From NCBI RefSeq assembly GCF_000685275.1, contig NZ_ARYK01000010.1, forward strand, positions 1 through 64,000: a DNA stretch of 64,000 nt, read 5' to 3'. Under the pieces are notes generated by a model. It did no database searches. It was not told the DNA's origin and was given only the letters and a program-made list of their open reading frames with translations. Of the stretch, positions 1-7,949 are shown one piece after another (position 1 is the stretch's first letter; each line of letters begins with the position of its first letter). The position numbers were made by a program, and so were the translations under genes. Origin of the DNA: Hyphomonas johnsonii MHS-2. GTDB taxonomy: Bacteria > Pseudomonadota > Alphaproteobacteria > Caulobacterales > Hyphomonadaceae.

Positions 1-1
1 C

Positions 2-103
2 GGACTGATTGCCGGCCTGTCCGGCGGGAAGGCCCGCGCGACCGGAATCGGCGGCGTGGTGCGGCCAGACCGGATCATCCGTGCACGAGGGACCCGATCA
101 TGA
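2..103 (+). CDS. hisZ: HisZ C-terminal end (partial)
   Basis: An open frame enters the window at base 2 and stops at TGA 101-103, overlapping the hisG start by ATGA. The visible 33 residues end in a basic tail (motif RPDRIIRARG). Short-form HisG enzymes need HisZ, a catalytically dead histidyl-tRNA-synthetase paralogue, as regulatory partner, and hisZ-hisG translational coupling is common in alphaproteobacteria. Identity rests on that context; too little protein is visible for a domain call. Confidence 0.5.
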   Translation, partial: GLIAGLSGGKARATGIGGVVRPDRIIRARGTRS

Positions 104-807
104 CATTGTCACTGGCCATTCCGTCAAAGGGGCGCCTGAAGGAAAAGTCCGAAGCCTGGCTTGGCGGGCTTGGATTTCCGGTCAGCCAGATTGGCGGCGA
201 ACGCGGATACCAGGCCGAGATCGCCGGGCTGGGTGATGTCGAGATGCGCCTGTTGTCAGCGCGCGAGATTGCACAGGGCCTGATCGACGGCAGTCTTCAT
301 GCGGGGATTACCGGCGAGGACCTGCTGCATGATCTGGCGCCGGACGCGGGCGTAGACTTCCGGGTCATCGAACGACTCGGTTTTGGCGGCGCCGACGTGA
401 TTGTCGCCGTGCCCCAGGCCTGGCTCGATGTCGACACGATGGCGGACCTGGAGGCGGCAGGCGCTGCGTTCCGCAAGCTGCACCACCGGCGCCTTCGGGT
501 GGCGACAAAATACATGCGGCTGACCCGGCGATTCTTCGCCGCGAAGTCTGTCGGGGAATACCGGCTGGTCGAAAGCGCGGGCGCAACCGAAGCGGCACCG
601 GCGACGGGTTCGGCAGACGTCATCGTCGATATCACGTCGACGGGGGCGACGCTGAAGGCGAACGGCCTGAAGATATTGCAGGACGGGGTGATCCTGAAGA
701 GCGAGGCATCGCTTGCGATGTCACCGAATGCGCCCTGGACGGACGGATCCGAAGCCTCTCTTGCGCGGCTGGTCGACCGGATCGGCGCTGGCGCGAAAAA
801 AGTCTAG
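100..807 (+). CDS. hisG: ATP phosphoribosyltransferase, short form
   Basis: Catalyses the first step of histidine synthesis, joining ATP and PRPP to give phosphoribosyl-ATP in the cytoplasm. The 235-residue length and the start IPSKGRLKE followed by the GITGEDLL segment (about residues 68-75) fit HisG. The C-terminal ACT-like feedback domain of long-form HisG (about 290-300 residues) is absent, so this is the short form that works in complex with HisZ. The ATG overlaps the stop of the upstream HisZ-like frame (ATGA), indicating coupled translation. Nothing else of a his operon follows; the next 300 bases are non-coding. Confidence 0.93.
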   Translation: MTLSLAIPSKGRLKEKSEAWLGGLGFPVSQIGGERGYQAEIAGLGDVEMRLLSAREIAQGLIDGSLHAGITGEDLLHDLAPDAGVDFRVIERLGFGGADVIVAVPQAWLDVDTMADLEAAGAAFRKLHHRRLRVATKYMRLTRRFFAAKSVGEYRLVESAGATEAAPATGSADVIVDITSTGATLKANGLKILQDGVILKSEASLAMSPNAPWTDGSEASLARLVDRIGAGAKKV

Positions 808-816
808 AACACATTC

Positions 817-846
817 TTGACACAAGTATGAAACTGGTGGCGTATG
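817..846 (+). promoter_or_regulatory. Candidate sigma-70 promoter of the RNA after hisG
   Basis: A perfect TTGACA lies at 817-822, only 9 bases after the hisG stop. At a spacing of 17-18 bases comes CGTATG (841-846), a weak -10. The start would fall near 850, exactly where the run of hairpins begins. The -35 match is seen directly; activity is inferred. Confidence 0.45.
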
Positions 847-849
847 GCA

Positions 850-1075
850 TTGCAAGTTTCTGGGAGGAAACGCTGCAAACGGTGGAGAAGCGCGAGACCC
901 TGTTTCAGGTTTCGCGCTTCTTTCCGTTTTGGAAGTATGTCGAGGTTGGAAACCTGCCACCGTGCAAGGGGCAACACGTGCGGAAGGTGGAGTCAGGACG
1001 ACCCGGAGCAACGGCTCAGGTGAGGTAGGGGGCGTTAAGAACATTACGTCCGGTCCGCCCTGACTTCCCGACTAT
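850..1075 (+). ncRNA. Candidate structured non-coding RNA
   Basis: This stretch without a convincing protein frame folds into consecutive strong hairpins. (1) TTGCA/TGCAA with inner GTTTC/GAAAC, about 850-877. (2) A long stem at 877-929: AAACGG pairs with CCGTTT, and inside it AGAAGCGCGA pairs with TCGCGCTTCT, closing on a TTT loop. (3) AGGTT/AACCT near 943-955, next to CCACC/GGTGG. (4) A compound stem bringing 992-1007 together with 1058-1074 (GTCAGG with CCTGAC, ACC with GGT). I tested it by eye against tmRNA, RNase P RNA, SRP RNA and 6S RNA and saw none of their hallmark motifs. The pairing is visible; that it is a transcript is inferred from the promoter in front and the U-run stem behind. 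It could also be a long hisG 3' UTR. Confidence 0.4.
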
Positions 1076-1089
1076 CAATATGAGATTAT

Positions 1090-1119
1090 CGATAAACGTC
1101 AAGCATATTTATCGTTTTT
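1090..1119 (+). terminator. Weak rho-independent terminator
   Basis: CGATAAA (1090-1096) and TTTATCG (1108-1114) form a 7-bp AT-rich stem around an 11-base loop, followed by five T. It lies behind the candidate RNA and just short of the convergent gene's stop. The stem is weak by terminator standards. Confidence 0.4.
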
Positions 1120-1122
1120 CAA

Positions 1123-1842
1123 TTAATTTTTTGTAATCGTGATCAGGGTGGAGCCCTCGCGGCCCGCCTCCGGGGCAATCCGGATGATCCGTGTCGTGCC
1201 ATCCGGCGTGAAAGTATCGGTGACCGTTTTGCCGGTCGCTTCGATATTGACGTGGTCATCGCCGTCGTTTTCGGTGCGCACGACGACTCGTACGGAAGTT
1301 GAGGGCGGGCCGGTGTCAGGCGAGTCGCCTGAAGCAAGCGGCGCAGACATCACTTCCGTGGCGGTTCGTTCACCCTTGCGGTTTACCTTGACGATTCTGT
1401 TGCGGAATGCCGGCGCGGCGCCGTCGGTGACGAACATGTCCTCTTCGCTCGCAGAGATCACCGGGATGCCGGGGGATGTTTCCACGGCAAACGGCACGTC
1501 CTGGACGACGGGTTCGGTTTCGGTGAGTCGGCCGCTGTCGATACCGAGCCGGTTGACCAGCGGTTCCAGAACCAGGTGGTCGGTGTCGCGCATTACCGGT
1601 TTGATCCGGCCGGTCTGGCCGTTGGAATCCAAGGCCCGCACGGCTTCCGGCGGCGACACGGCGGCCTCGCCGGTTACGGCGGGTCCGCCAGGGCCGATGT
1701 GGACCACGTGGGCATCGCCGGGTCGGGCGGCCGGCATCGTATCCGGCGCCGCGGCATTGAACTCTCCGGTTTCAGCCTGCTGGGGCATGGCGGGACATGC
1801 CAGCATTGCTGCGACAAGAGTTGCGGTGAAAGCCTGGCGCAT
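1123..1842 (-). CDS. Secreted protein of unknown function
   Basis: The frame opens further upstream, but MRQAFTATLVAAMLACPAMPQ makes a natural signal peptide start, so I begin at 1842 (239 aa). Cleavage is likely after the PAMP/Q region, sending the product to the periplasm. The rest is rich in P, A, V, T and D, has no cysteine after the signal and no domain I recognise. The C-terminal third (VRVVVRTENDGDD...VNIEATGKTVTDTFTP) reads like beta-strand repeats. It stands alone and is convergent with the hisG side. An open frame on the plus strand over the same DNA lacks a signal peptide or a sensible start and was discarded. Confidence 0.6.
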   Translation of the reverse strand: MRQAFTATLVAAMLACPAMPQQAETGEFNAAAPDTMPAARPGDAHVVHIGPGGPAVTGEAAVSPPEAVRALDSNGQTGRIKPVMRDTDHLVLEPLVNRLGIDSGRLTETEPVVQDVPFAVETSPGIPVISASEEDMFVTDGAAPAFRNRIVKVNRKGERTATEVMSAPLASGDSPDTGPPSTSVRVVVRTENDGDDHVNIEATGKTVTDTFTPDGTTRIIRIAPEAGREGSTLITITKN

Positions 1843-2008
1843 CGATCTGCTCCCCGTTCCGGCGTGGCGTATGGGTAGGGGCCTATCGCGAAACCGTATG
1901 CCTGTCACATCAATCACGCTTGATCAGCCGTGCATCAGTTGACTTCCCGTGGGCGCCTCGCCAAGCGTATTTCCTAACCACCACGCTTGCGCACCGCAGG
2001 GAGAAACC

Positions 2009-3199
2009 ATGACCGATCCGCGCCAACACATCATGCCTGTCTACCGTCCTCCGGAAGACGTCTTCGTTGAGGGGCAGGGCCTTTACCTCTTTACCGAGGA
2101 CGGCGATCGGTATCTCGACTTCATCGCCGGCATCGCGGTGAACGCCCTTGGCCACGCGCACCCCGCCCTTGTCGACGCCCTGCGCGACCAGGCCGGGAAG
2201 CTGTGGCACACGTCCAACATGTTCCGCGTTCGCGGCGCAGAGGAGCTGGCCGACAAGATCTGCCGCGACACGTTTGCCGACCGGGTCTTCTTCACGAATT
2301 CCGGCACCGAGGCGATCGAGTGCGCCCTCAAGTCCGCCCGCAAGTATCACTGGGCCAATGGTCGCAAGGAGCGCATCGACATCATCACGTTCACGGGCGC
2401 CTTCCATGGCCGCTCGCTGGGCGCGATCAATGCGGGTGGCAATCCGAAATACCTTGAAGGTTTCGGCCCGCCACTGCCCGGCTTCGTGCACCTTGAATGG
2501 GGCGACCATGATGCGCTGAAGGAAGCCGCTGCCAGCCCGACGGCGGCGGCAGTGCTTGTCGAACCGGTGCAGGGTGAAGGCGGCGTGCGCGCCATGCCGG
2601 AAGACTGCCTGATCGGCCTGCGCAAACTGTGCGACGAGCACGGCCTTGTCCTGATCTTCGACGAAGTCCAGTGCGGCATGGGCCGGACCGGCAAGCTGTT
2701 CGCGCATAACTGGGTGGAAGGCGCCGAGCCGGACATCCTGTGCGCGGCCAAGGGCATCGGCGGCGGGTTTCCGTTCGGCGCCTGCCTGACCACGGAAGCC
2801 TGCGGCGAGCACATGCAGCCGGGCAGCCACGGGTCGACCTATGGCGGCAACCCGCTGGCCATGGCCGTTGGCAACGTCGTCTGGGACACGATCGCGAACG
2901 AGGACTTCCTCGCCGAAGTGCGCCGCGTGTCCGGAACCCTGGCCCAGGGGCTGAAGAGCCTCGCCGACAGCCACCCGGAGAAGGTTGAGGGCGTGACAGG
3001 CAAGGGCCTGCTGACCGGCCTCAAGATGAAGGCCGATCCGAAAAGCCTGCAGGGCATTTGCCGTGACAAGAACCTGTTGGTGGGCGTTGCCGGAGCCAAT
3101 GTGCTGCGCCTCGCACCGCCGCTGATCATCACTGACGAGCATGTGCGCGAGGCCACCGGCATCATTGACGAGGCGATCTCGGAATGGACGCCAGCCTGA
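2009..3199 (+). CDS. argD: Acetylornithine aminotransferase
   Basis: PLP-dependent class III aminotransferase that converts N-acetylglutamate semialdehyde to N-acetylornithine; family members often also act on succinyl-diaminopimelate in lysine synthesis. It is 396 aa from ATG 2009, which follows AGGGAG; the longer frame from 1949 has a non-family N-terminus. Visible marks are NSGTEAIECALK (PLP phosphate-binding region), IFDEVQCGMGRTGK, and the PLP lysine K248 in CAAKGIGGGFP. In many alphaproteobacteria argF and hslO follow directly; here an amidase follows after 7 bases and argF is 3.8 kb away. Confidence 0.93.
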   Translation: MTDPRQHIMPVYRPPEDVFVEGQGLYLFTEDGDRYLDFIAGIAVNALGHAHPALVDALRDQAGKLWHTSNMFRVRGAEELADKICRDTFADRVFFTNSGTEAIECALKSARKYHWANGRKERIDIITFTGAFHGRSLGAINAGGNPKYLEGFGPPLPGFVHLEWGDHDALKEAAASPTAAAVLVEPVQGEGGVRAMPEDCLIGLRKLCDEHGLVLIFDEVQCGMGRTGKLFAHNWVEGAEPDILCAAKGIGGGFPFGACLTTEACGEHMQPGSHGSTYGGNPLAMAVGNVVWDTIANEDFLAEVRRVSGTLAQGLKSLADSHPEKVEGVTGKGLLTGLKMKADPKSLQGICRDKNLLVGVAGANVLRLAPPLIITDEHVREATGIIDEAISEWTPA

Positions 3200-3206
3200 G
3201 GGACGC

Positions 3207-4049
3207 ATGACAGGTCTCAGAGCCGCCTGTGTCCAGATGCGGTCCGGCACCGAGGTGGCGCCGAACATCGCGGCTGCTTCGGAACTGGTGCGGCAGGCGG
3301 CAGCGGCTGGAGCGATGTTCATCGCGACGCCCGAGATGACCAGCCTGCTCGACATCCGGCCGGGCATGGCGCGGCCCAAGATTGTGGCGCAGGGCGATGA
3401 TGCGACGCTTGCCGCGTTCCGCGTGCTGGCGGATGAATTGGGCGTCTGGCTGCTGCTCGGCTCCATCGCCGTGACGCTTGAGGATGATGACAGGTTTGCC
3501 AACCGGTCCTTCCTGATCGGGCCGGATGGCAAGATCATCGCGCAATACGACAAGATCCACATGTTCGATGTCGAAGTCGGCGACGGGCAGACCTATCGCG
3601 AATCCCGCACCTACCGGCCGGGCGAAGCGACGACGCTGGCTTGTGCGGCGATCGGCCGGATCGGCATGACGATCTGCTATGACCTGCGCTTTCCGGCGCT
3701 CTATCGTACGCTCGCGCAGGCCGGCGCGCAGGTTCTGACCGTCCCGTCGGCGTTCACGCGCGTGACGGGCGAGGCGCATTGGCATGTGTTGCTGCGCGCG
3801 CGGGCCATCGAGACGGGCTGCTTCGTTATCGCCCCGGCGCAGGGCGGCAAGCATGAAGATGGGCGCGAGACCTATGGCCACTCTCTGATCATCTCGCCCT
3901 GGGGCGAGATTCTGGCGGAAGCGGATGGCGATGAACCGGGCGTGATCTGGGCAGACCTCGATCTCGATGAAGTCGCGAAGGCGCGGGCAAGGATTCCATC
4001 GCTGGGCAATGATCAGGTGTTCCGTCTGGACACGTCCACCGACGCCTAG
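3207..4049 (+). CDS. Nitrilase-superfamily amidase (Nit1/YbeM-like)
   Basis: Carbon-nitrogen hydrolase of 280 aa. The Glu-Lys-Cys triad is visible: E in TPEMTSLLD (near residue 43), K in QYDKIHMFDVEV, and the nucleophile C in MTICYDLRFPALYR. The segments RARAIETGCFVIAP and GHSLIISPWGEI are typical of the Nit1 branch, whose known activity is hydrolysis of deaminated glutathione; the exact substrate here is inferred. ATG 3207 sits 7 bases after argD, so the two are probably co-transcribed. Its TAG shares a CTAG with the stop of the convergent decarboxylase gene. Confidence 0.82.
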   Translation: MTGLRAACVQMRSGTEVAPNIAAASELVRQAAAAGAMFIATPEMTSLLDIRPGMARPKIVAQGDDATLAAFRVLADELGVWLLLGSIAVTLEDDDRFANRSFLIGPDGKIIAQYDKIHMFDVEVGDGQTYRESRTYRPGEATTLACAAIGRIGMTICYDLRFPALYRTLAQAGAQVLTVPSAFTRVTGEAHWHVLLRARAIETGCFVIAPAQGGKHEDGRETYGHSLIISPWGEILAEADGDEPGVIWADLDLDEVAKARARIPSLGNDQVFRLDTSTDA

Positions 4050-5191
4050 CGCCCCAGCCGCCGGCGAAATTCCTCGTAGCCGAAATTGGAGATCGGTTCG
4101 ATCACGCCGTCTTCCCAGCGTATGGCGAGGTTGGCGAGCGGCGTGCCGTTGAACGTGTTCGTCTTGACGAAGCTGTAGTGCATCTGGTCGGTGAAGATCA
4201 GCTGCTGGCCCGGCACCAGCGGTTCGGGGAAGGAATAGTCGCCGATCACGTCGCCGGTCATGCAGGTCTTGCCGCCGAGACGATAGGTGTGGGCGAGGTC
4301 GCCGGCTTCGCCCGAACCGATGATGTCGGGCCTGTAGGGCACTTCAAGAACGTCCGGCATATGCGTCGAGGCGGACGCGTCGAGAATGGCGAGGTCGATT
4401 TCGTTGCGATGCAGCGCGAGGACGGTCGCGTACAGCTCGCCCGTGTTGACCACGAGACCGGCGCCAGGCTCCAGCACGACTTCGACACCGAACTTTGCCT
4501 TGAACGCCTTGATGGCCGCGATCAGTGCATCGACATCATAGCCCGGCTTGTTGAGGAAATGCCCGCCGCCGAAATTCACCGCCGAGACCTGCTCGATATA
4601 TTTCCCGAAATTGTCGGCGACGAACTCGATCAGGCCGACCGAGCCCTCGTGCAGGCTCTCGCACAGGGCGTGCACGTGGAAGATGTCGACGCCGGACCAG
4701 TCGACGCTGTCCAGCATGGCGGGCACTTCGCCGAAGCGGCTGCCGGGAGCGGTCGGGTTATAGAGGTCGCCGCCAAGCGTGGCGTTGGAATAGCCGGGGT
4801 TCACGCGCAGGCCGACCTTGCAGCCGGCCGTGCGCACGATGCTGCCGAAGCGGGCGAGTTGTTCGGCCGAATTGAAATAGATGTGCTGGGCCACCTTGGT
4901 CAGGCGCTGCACTTCGTCTTCCGTATAGGCGGGCGAATAGACGTGCACTTCCTTGCCGAATTCCTCATGGCCCATGATGGCCTCGTGCTCGCCGCTGGCC
5001 GTTGTGCCATCGAGATAGTCGCGCATCATCGGGAACACGGCCGGCATCGCGAAGGCCTTGGTGGCGAGCAAGACTTTGCAGCCCGCTTCCTCGCGTACCC
5101 GCTTCGCAGTCTCCAGATTGGTCAAGAGGCGAACGACGTCGAGGACGAAGACGGGAGTGGCGATGTTTTCCGGAAGTAGGGCTGATGTCAT
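4046..5191 (-). CDS. nspC: Carboxynorspermidine decarboxylase
   Basis: PLP enzyme of the alanine-racemase fold (group IV decarboxylases) that removes CO2 from carboxynorspermidine or carboxyspermidine to give norspermidine or spermidine. It has 381 aa. K45 in LLATKAFAMP is the expected PLP lysine; FGGGHFLNKPGYD and LEPGAGLVVNTGELYATV fit the family, and HVHALCES carries the C-terminal-type cysteine segment of this group. It lies 50 bases downstream of the matching dehydrogenase on the same strand, so the two enzymes form one operon. Its TAG overlaps that of the amidase gene by four bases. Confidence 0.9.
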   Translation of the reverse strand: MTSALLPENIATPVFVLDVVRLLTNLETAKRVREEAGCKVLLATKAFAMPAVFPMMRDYLDGTTASGEHEAIMGHEEFGKEVHVYSPAYTEDEVQRLTKVAQHIYFNSAEQLARFGSIVRTAGCKVGLRVNPGYSNATLGGDLYNPTAPGSRFGEVPAMLDSVDWSGVDIFHVHALCESLHEGSVGLIEFVADNFGKYIEQVSAVNFGGGHFLNKPGYDVDALIAAIKAFKAKFGVEVVLEPGAGLVVNTGELYATVLALHRNEIDLAILDASASTHMPDVLEVPYRPDIIGSGEAGDLAHTYRLGGKTCMTGDVIGDYSFPEPLVPGQQLIFTDQMHYSFVKTNTFNGTPLANLAIRWEDGVIEPISNFGYEEFRRRLGR

Positions 5192-5241
5192 GTCATTGGA
5201 CTCGTACAGGAGGTGCGCTCACCCGGAGCCCCTCGGGAATA

Positions 5242-6456
5242 TCAGGTCTTCACTGCGAACAATTCGTCCTGCGCACCGGGCTCAAGGTCCACAATCGTGG
5301 TTGGCAAGCCGCGCTTGGCGAGGTCGTCGAGGAAGGGCTTGGCCGGGAACTGCTCGACGTTGAACACGCCCTTGCCGCTCCAGACGCCGTCAAAGAACAT
5401 CTTCGCGCCGGAAACAGGCGGTACGCCGGTCGTGTAGGAGACGGCCTGTGCGGAGACTTCCCTGTTCGTCTCGGCATGGTCGGAGACGTTGTAGAGCATC
5501 TTGGTCATCGGCTTGCCATCCTTCCTGCCACGGATGATCACGCCAATGCTGGTCTTGCCGGTATAGCCTTCGGCGAGCGATGACGGGACAGGCAGCAAGT
5601 CTTTCAGGAATTCCATCGGCACGATGTCCATGCCCTTGTGCTTGATCGGTTTCAGGCCGATCAGGCCGATGGATTTGAAGACTTCCAGGTGTTTGATGTA
5701 TTCGGGGCCGAACGTCATCCAGAAGCGGATCTGCTTCAGGCCCTTGATGTTCTTGACCAGGCTTTCCTCTTCCTCGTGATAGATGAGGTAGGAGGCGCGC
5801 GGGCCGACTTCGGGATAGTCGATGTCGCACTTGATCGAGAGGGCAGGGATCTCGATCCACTCGCCGTCTTTCCAGTATTTCCCGTCCTGCGTCACTTCGC
5901 GGATGTTGATTTCCGGGTTGAAGTTGGTCGCGAATGTCTTGCCGTGGTCGCCTGCATTGCAGTCGACAATGTCGATATAGTCGATCTCGTCGAACAGTTC
6001 CTGCTGGGCATAGGCGCACCAGATGTTCGATACGCCCGGGTCGAAGCCGCAACCGAGGATGGCGGTGATGCCCTTGTCGACAAACCTGTCCTGGTAGGCC
6101 CATTGCCAATGGTACTCGAACTTGGCCACGTCGCGCGGTTCGTAATTGGCGGTGTCCATGTAGTTGGTGCCGGTCTCGACACAGGCGTCCATGATCGGCA
6201 GATCCTGGTAGGGCAGGGCCATGTTGATCAGGAGGTCCGGCTTCACCTTGTTGATGAGCGCGACGACCTCGGCGACATTGTCGGCATCGACCTGCGCGAT
6301 CTCGATTGGCGTCTTGCACATCTTCGCCACCTTCTCGCAGCTTTCGATGCGGCGGGACGCCAGCGTGATGTGTTTGAACGTGTCGCGGTCCATGGCGCAT
6401 TTCTGCGCGACGACTGACCCGGCAGCGCCGGCTCCGATAATGAGTACGGTGTCCAT
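5242..6456 (-). CDS. Carboxynorspermidine dehydrogenase (saccharopine-dehydrogenase family)
   Basis: 404-aa NAD(P)H-dependent enzyme with an N-terminal Rossmann start (VLIIGAGAAGSVVAQKCA). The family condenses aspartate semialdehyde with putrescine or diaminopropane to carboxyspermidine or carboxynorspermidine. Marks are MDTANYEPRDVAKFEYHWQW and GCGFDPGVSNIWCAYAQ, close to Lys1/CANSDH proteins. It is the first gene of the pair with nspC. The starting aspartate semialdehyde is made by the LysC route encoded at 15.8 kb. True saccharopine dehydrogenases of lysine breakdown have similar sequences, but the nspC neighbour decides the call. Confidence 0.88.
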   Translation of the reverse strand: MDTVLIIGAGAAGSVVAQKCAMDRDTFKHITLASRRIESCEKVAKMCKTPIEIAQVDADNVAEVVALINKVKPDLLINMALPYQDLPIMDACVETGTNYMDTANYEPRDVAKFEYHWQWAYQDRFVDKGITAILGCGFDPGVSNIWCAYAQQELFDEIDYIDIVDCNAGDHGKTFATNFNPEINIREVTQDGKYWKDGEWIEIPALSIKCDIDYPEVGPRASYLIYHEEEESLVKNIKGLKQIRFWMTFGPEYIKHLEVFKSIGLIGLKPIKHKGMDIVPMEFLKDLLPVPSSLAEGYTGKTSIGVIIRGRKDGKPMTKMLYNVSDHAETNREVSAQAVSYTTGVPPVSGAKMFFDGVWSGKGVFNVEQFPAKPFLDDLAKRGLPTTIVDLEPGAQDELFAVKT

Positions 6457-6548
6457 TAGTCCTGTCTCTCCTGACGCTAGAGGGGCCGGTGGGCTTGCCC
6501 GTCACATAGGGCAAACCGATCGGCTTCGCCAGTGGAGAGATGGCAGAG

Positions 6549-6609
6549 GTGCCGCAGCGCAGGTCGGGGCTTTTTGGGAGGAACGATGCCCCGTTCCGCG
6601 CCGCGGCAC
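6549..6609 (-). other. Long GC-rich hairpin between the small gene and the dehydrogenase
   Basis: GTGCCGC (6549-6555) pairs with GCGGCAC (6603-6609) and GCGC (6557-6560) with GCGC (6598-6601). Inside, GGAACG (6580-6585) can pair with CGTTCC (6592-6597), or alternatively GGGGC (6566-6570) with GCCCC. It starts 9 bases after the stop of the small minus-strand gene and about 90 bases before the dehydrogenase start. It may end transcription of the former or be a leader of the latter. Confidence 0.4.
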
Positions 6610-6617
6610 GGGCAGAG

Positions 6618-6809
6618 TCAGGCTGCGCGACGAGGCGTATCGAGCCGCATGATCTCTGACGTCAGCCAGGCGTAGTGACGCTCGAGGCGCGTCACCATCG
6701 CGATTTCGATTTCGGGGCGGCAGGCGAGCTCCTCGCGCCAGACCTCGATTACCCGTACCTGCTGTTTCAGCCAGCAGAGCATGGCCGTATCGTCCAGGGG
6801 CAAGCACAT
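6618..6809 (-). CDS. Small protein under Fur-like boxes, function unknown
   Basis: 63 aa with an ideal Shine-Dalgarno sequence GGAGG (6818-6822) eight bases before the ATG. That site, and Fur-like boxes directly upstream, argue for a real gene despite its size. The product has no signal peptide; it is probably a helical cytosolic protein (CWLKQQVRVIEVWREELACR, then ERHYAWLTSEIMRLDT) with two cysteines. It does not resemble HemP, Bfd or other small iron proteins that I know. It may be expressed when iron is short. A GC-rich hairpin begins just behind its stop. Confidence 0.6.
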   Translation of the reverse strand: MCLPLDDTAMLCWLKQQVRVIEVWREELACRPEIEIAMVTRLERHYAWLTSEIMRLDTPRRAA

Positions 6810-6834
6810 TTGGAAAGACCTCCAATAGAGTTAT

Positions 6835-6853
6835 TTGCGAATCATTCTCAATA
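6835..6853 (-). promoter_or_regulatory. Candidate Fur box 1
   Basis: TTGCGAATCATTCTCAATA resembles Fur boxes of the form (G)CAAATGATTCTCATT; the AATCATTCTCA half is the best match. On the minus strand it overlaps TTGAGA (6847-6852), a fair -35 for the 63-aa gene whose start lies 26 bases away. Match by eye only; in alphaproteobacteria Irr or Mur could also be the reader. Confidence 0.5.
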
Positions 6854-6878
6854 TTTGTCTCACACAGAGAAAATGCAC

Positions 6879-6896
6879 TTGCAAGTCATTCGCAAT
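6879..6896 (-). promoter_or_regulatory. Candidate Fur box 2
   Basis: CTTGCAAGTCATTCGCAA is a second, weaker relative of the site at 6835, with centres about 44 bases apart. Both have the form TTGCrAgTCATTC. It lies between the small gene and argF and might serve either direction. Confidence 0.35.
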
Positions 6897-6916
6897 AAAA
6901 TGACGAGATCGTAACT

Positions 6917-6953
6917 CGGCGCCAGGCGGCGTTCGCTGGCTTCACTGGCGCCG
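6917..6953 (+). other. Inverted repeat in the argF leader
   Basis: CGGCGCCAG (6917-6925) and CTGGCGCCG (6945-6953) are a perfect 9-bp inverted repeat around 19 bases that contain a GCG/CGC pair. It ends 54 bases before the argF ATG. No T-run follows, so it is not an ordinary terminator. A role in argF leader control is possible but unsupported. Confidence 0.3.
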
Positions 6954-7007
6954 GGGCGTGAAACGCGCTATCCCCCGCGCTTCTTTTTCCAACGGGAGCG
7001 CCCGCCC

Positions 7008-7946
7008 ATGACCACGACCCCAGCCCCGCGCCATTTCCTCGACATCTGGCATCTCGAGACGGCCGAGCTGCGCGCGATACTGGACGAGGCCCACAGGGCC
7101 AAGAAGGCGCGGGCAGGCTGGCCCAAGGGCCGCGTCGACACCGGCGCACCGCTTGAGGGCCACACGCTGGCGATGATCTTCGAGAAGTCGTCGACCCGCA
7201 CGCGGTTTTCCTTCGACATGGGCATGCGCCAGCTCGGCGGCAGCTCCATCACGGCTACCAGCACGGACATGCAGCTCGGCCGCGGCGAAACGATCGAGGA
7301 CACGGCGCGCGTGCTCAGCCGGTATGTCGACGCGGTCATGATCCGCGCCAACGATCACGGCGATGTCGAGACATTCGCGGAATATTCCAGCGTACCTGTC
7401 ATCAACGGACTGACCGACCGGTCGCACCCCTGCCAGATCATGGCGGACCTGCAGACCCTTGAAGAAAACGGCGTCACCCTGCGGGGCGCGCGCCTCGCCT
7501 GGGTCGGCGACGGCAACAATGTCTGCGCGAGCTTCATGCATGCGGCGGCCAAGTTCGGCTTCTCCCTCGCGGTCGGGACGCCGCAGCGCTTTGCGCCGGA
7601 CGATGAGGATGTCGAGATTGCCCGCGAGCTGCAGGGCCGGATCGATCTCTATGATACGGCCGAGGAAGCCGTGGCTGGCGCCGATGTCGTGATCGCCGAC
7701 ACGTTCGTCTCCATGGGTGACCAGGACGCCGACCGCCGGCTCGAAATCCTGGAACCCTACGCGGTGACCGAAGACCTGATGGAGCTTGCGGCCGGCGGTG
7801 CGAAATTCCTGCACTGCCTGCCGGCCCACCGGGGCGAGGAAGTCGATGCCGAAGTGATCGACGGGCCGCAAAGCCTGGTGTTCGACGAGGCGGAGAATCG
7901 CCTGCATGCGCAGAAAGCCATCCTGCGCTGGTGCCTCGACAAGTAG
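7008..7946 (+). CDS. argF: Ornithine carbamoyltransferase
   Basis: Joins carbamoyl phosphate (from CarAB) and ornithine to give citrulline in arginine synthesis. It is 312 aa, the usual length. The carbamoyl-phosphate loop [11 protein letters not shown] (about residues 62-72), the HPCQ motif and the ornithine-binding HCLPAHRG near residue 270 are all intact. ATG 7008 follows GGGAGC. It stands apart from argD, with the polyamine genes and a small Fur-type gene in between. The next gene is convergent, with only 3 bases between the stops. Confidence 0.95.
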   Translation: MTTTPAPRHFLDIWHLETAELRAILDEAHRAKKARAGWPKGRVDTGAPLEGHTLAMIFEKSSTRTRFSFDMGMRQLGGSSITATSTDMQLGRGETIEDTARVLSRYVDAVMIRANDHGDVETFAEYSSVPVINGLTDRSHPCQIMADLQTLEENGVTLRGARLAWVGDGNNVCASFMHAAAKFGFSLAVGTPQRFAPDDEDVEIARELQGRIDLYDTAEEAVAGADVVIADTFVSMGDQDADRRLEILEPYAVTEDLMELAAGGAKFLHCLPAHRGEEVDAEVIDGPQSLVFDEAENRLHAQKAILRWCLDK

Positions 7947-7949
7947 GTC

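Noticed and set aside
828..1028. 66-aa frame in the structured stretch after hisG
   Set aside because: No Shine-Dalgarno, no recognisable protein features, and it would cut through the strong hairpins.
1139..1942. Long plus-strand frame over the secreted protein at 1123-1842
   Set aside because: No signal peptide or sensible start; the minus-strand frame has a clear one.
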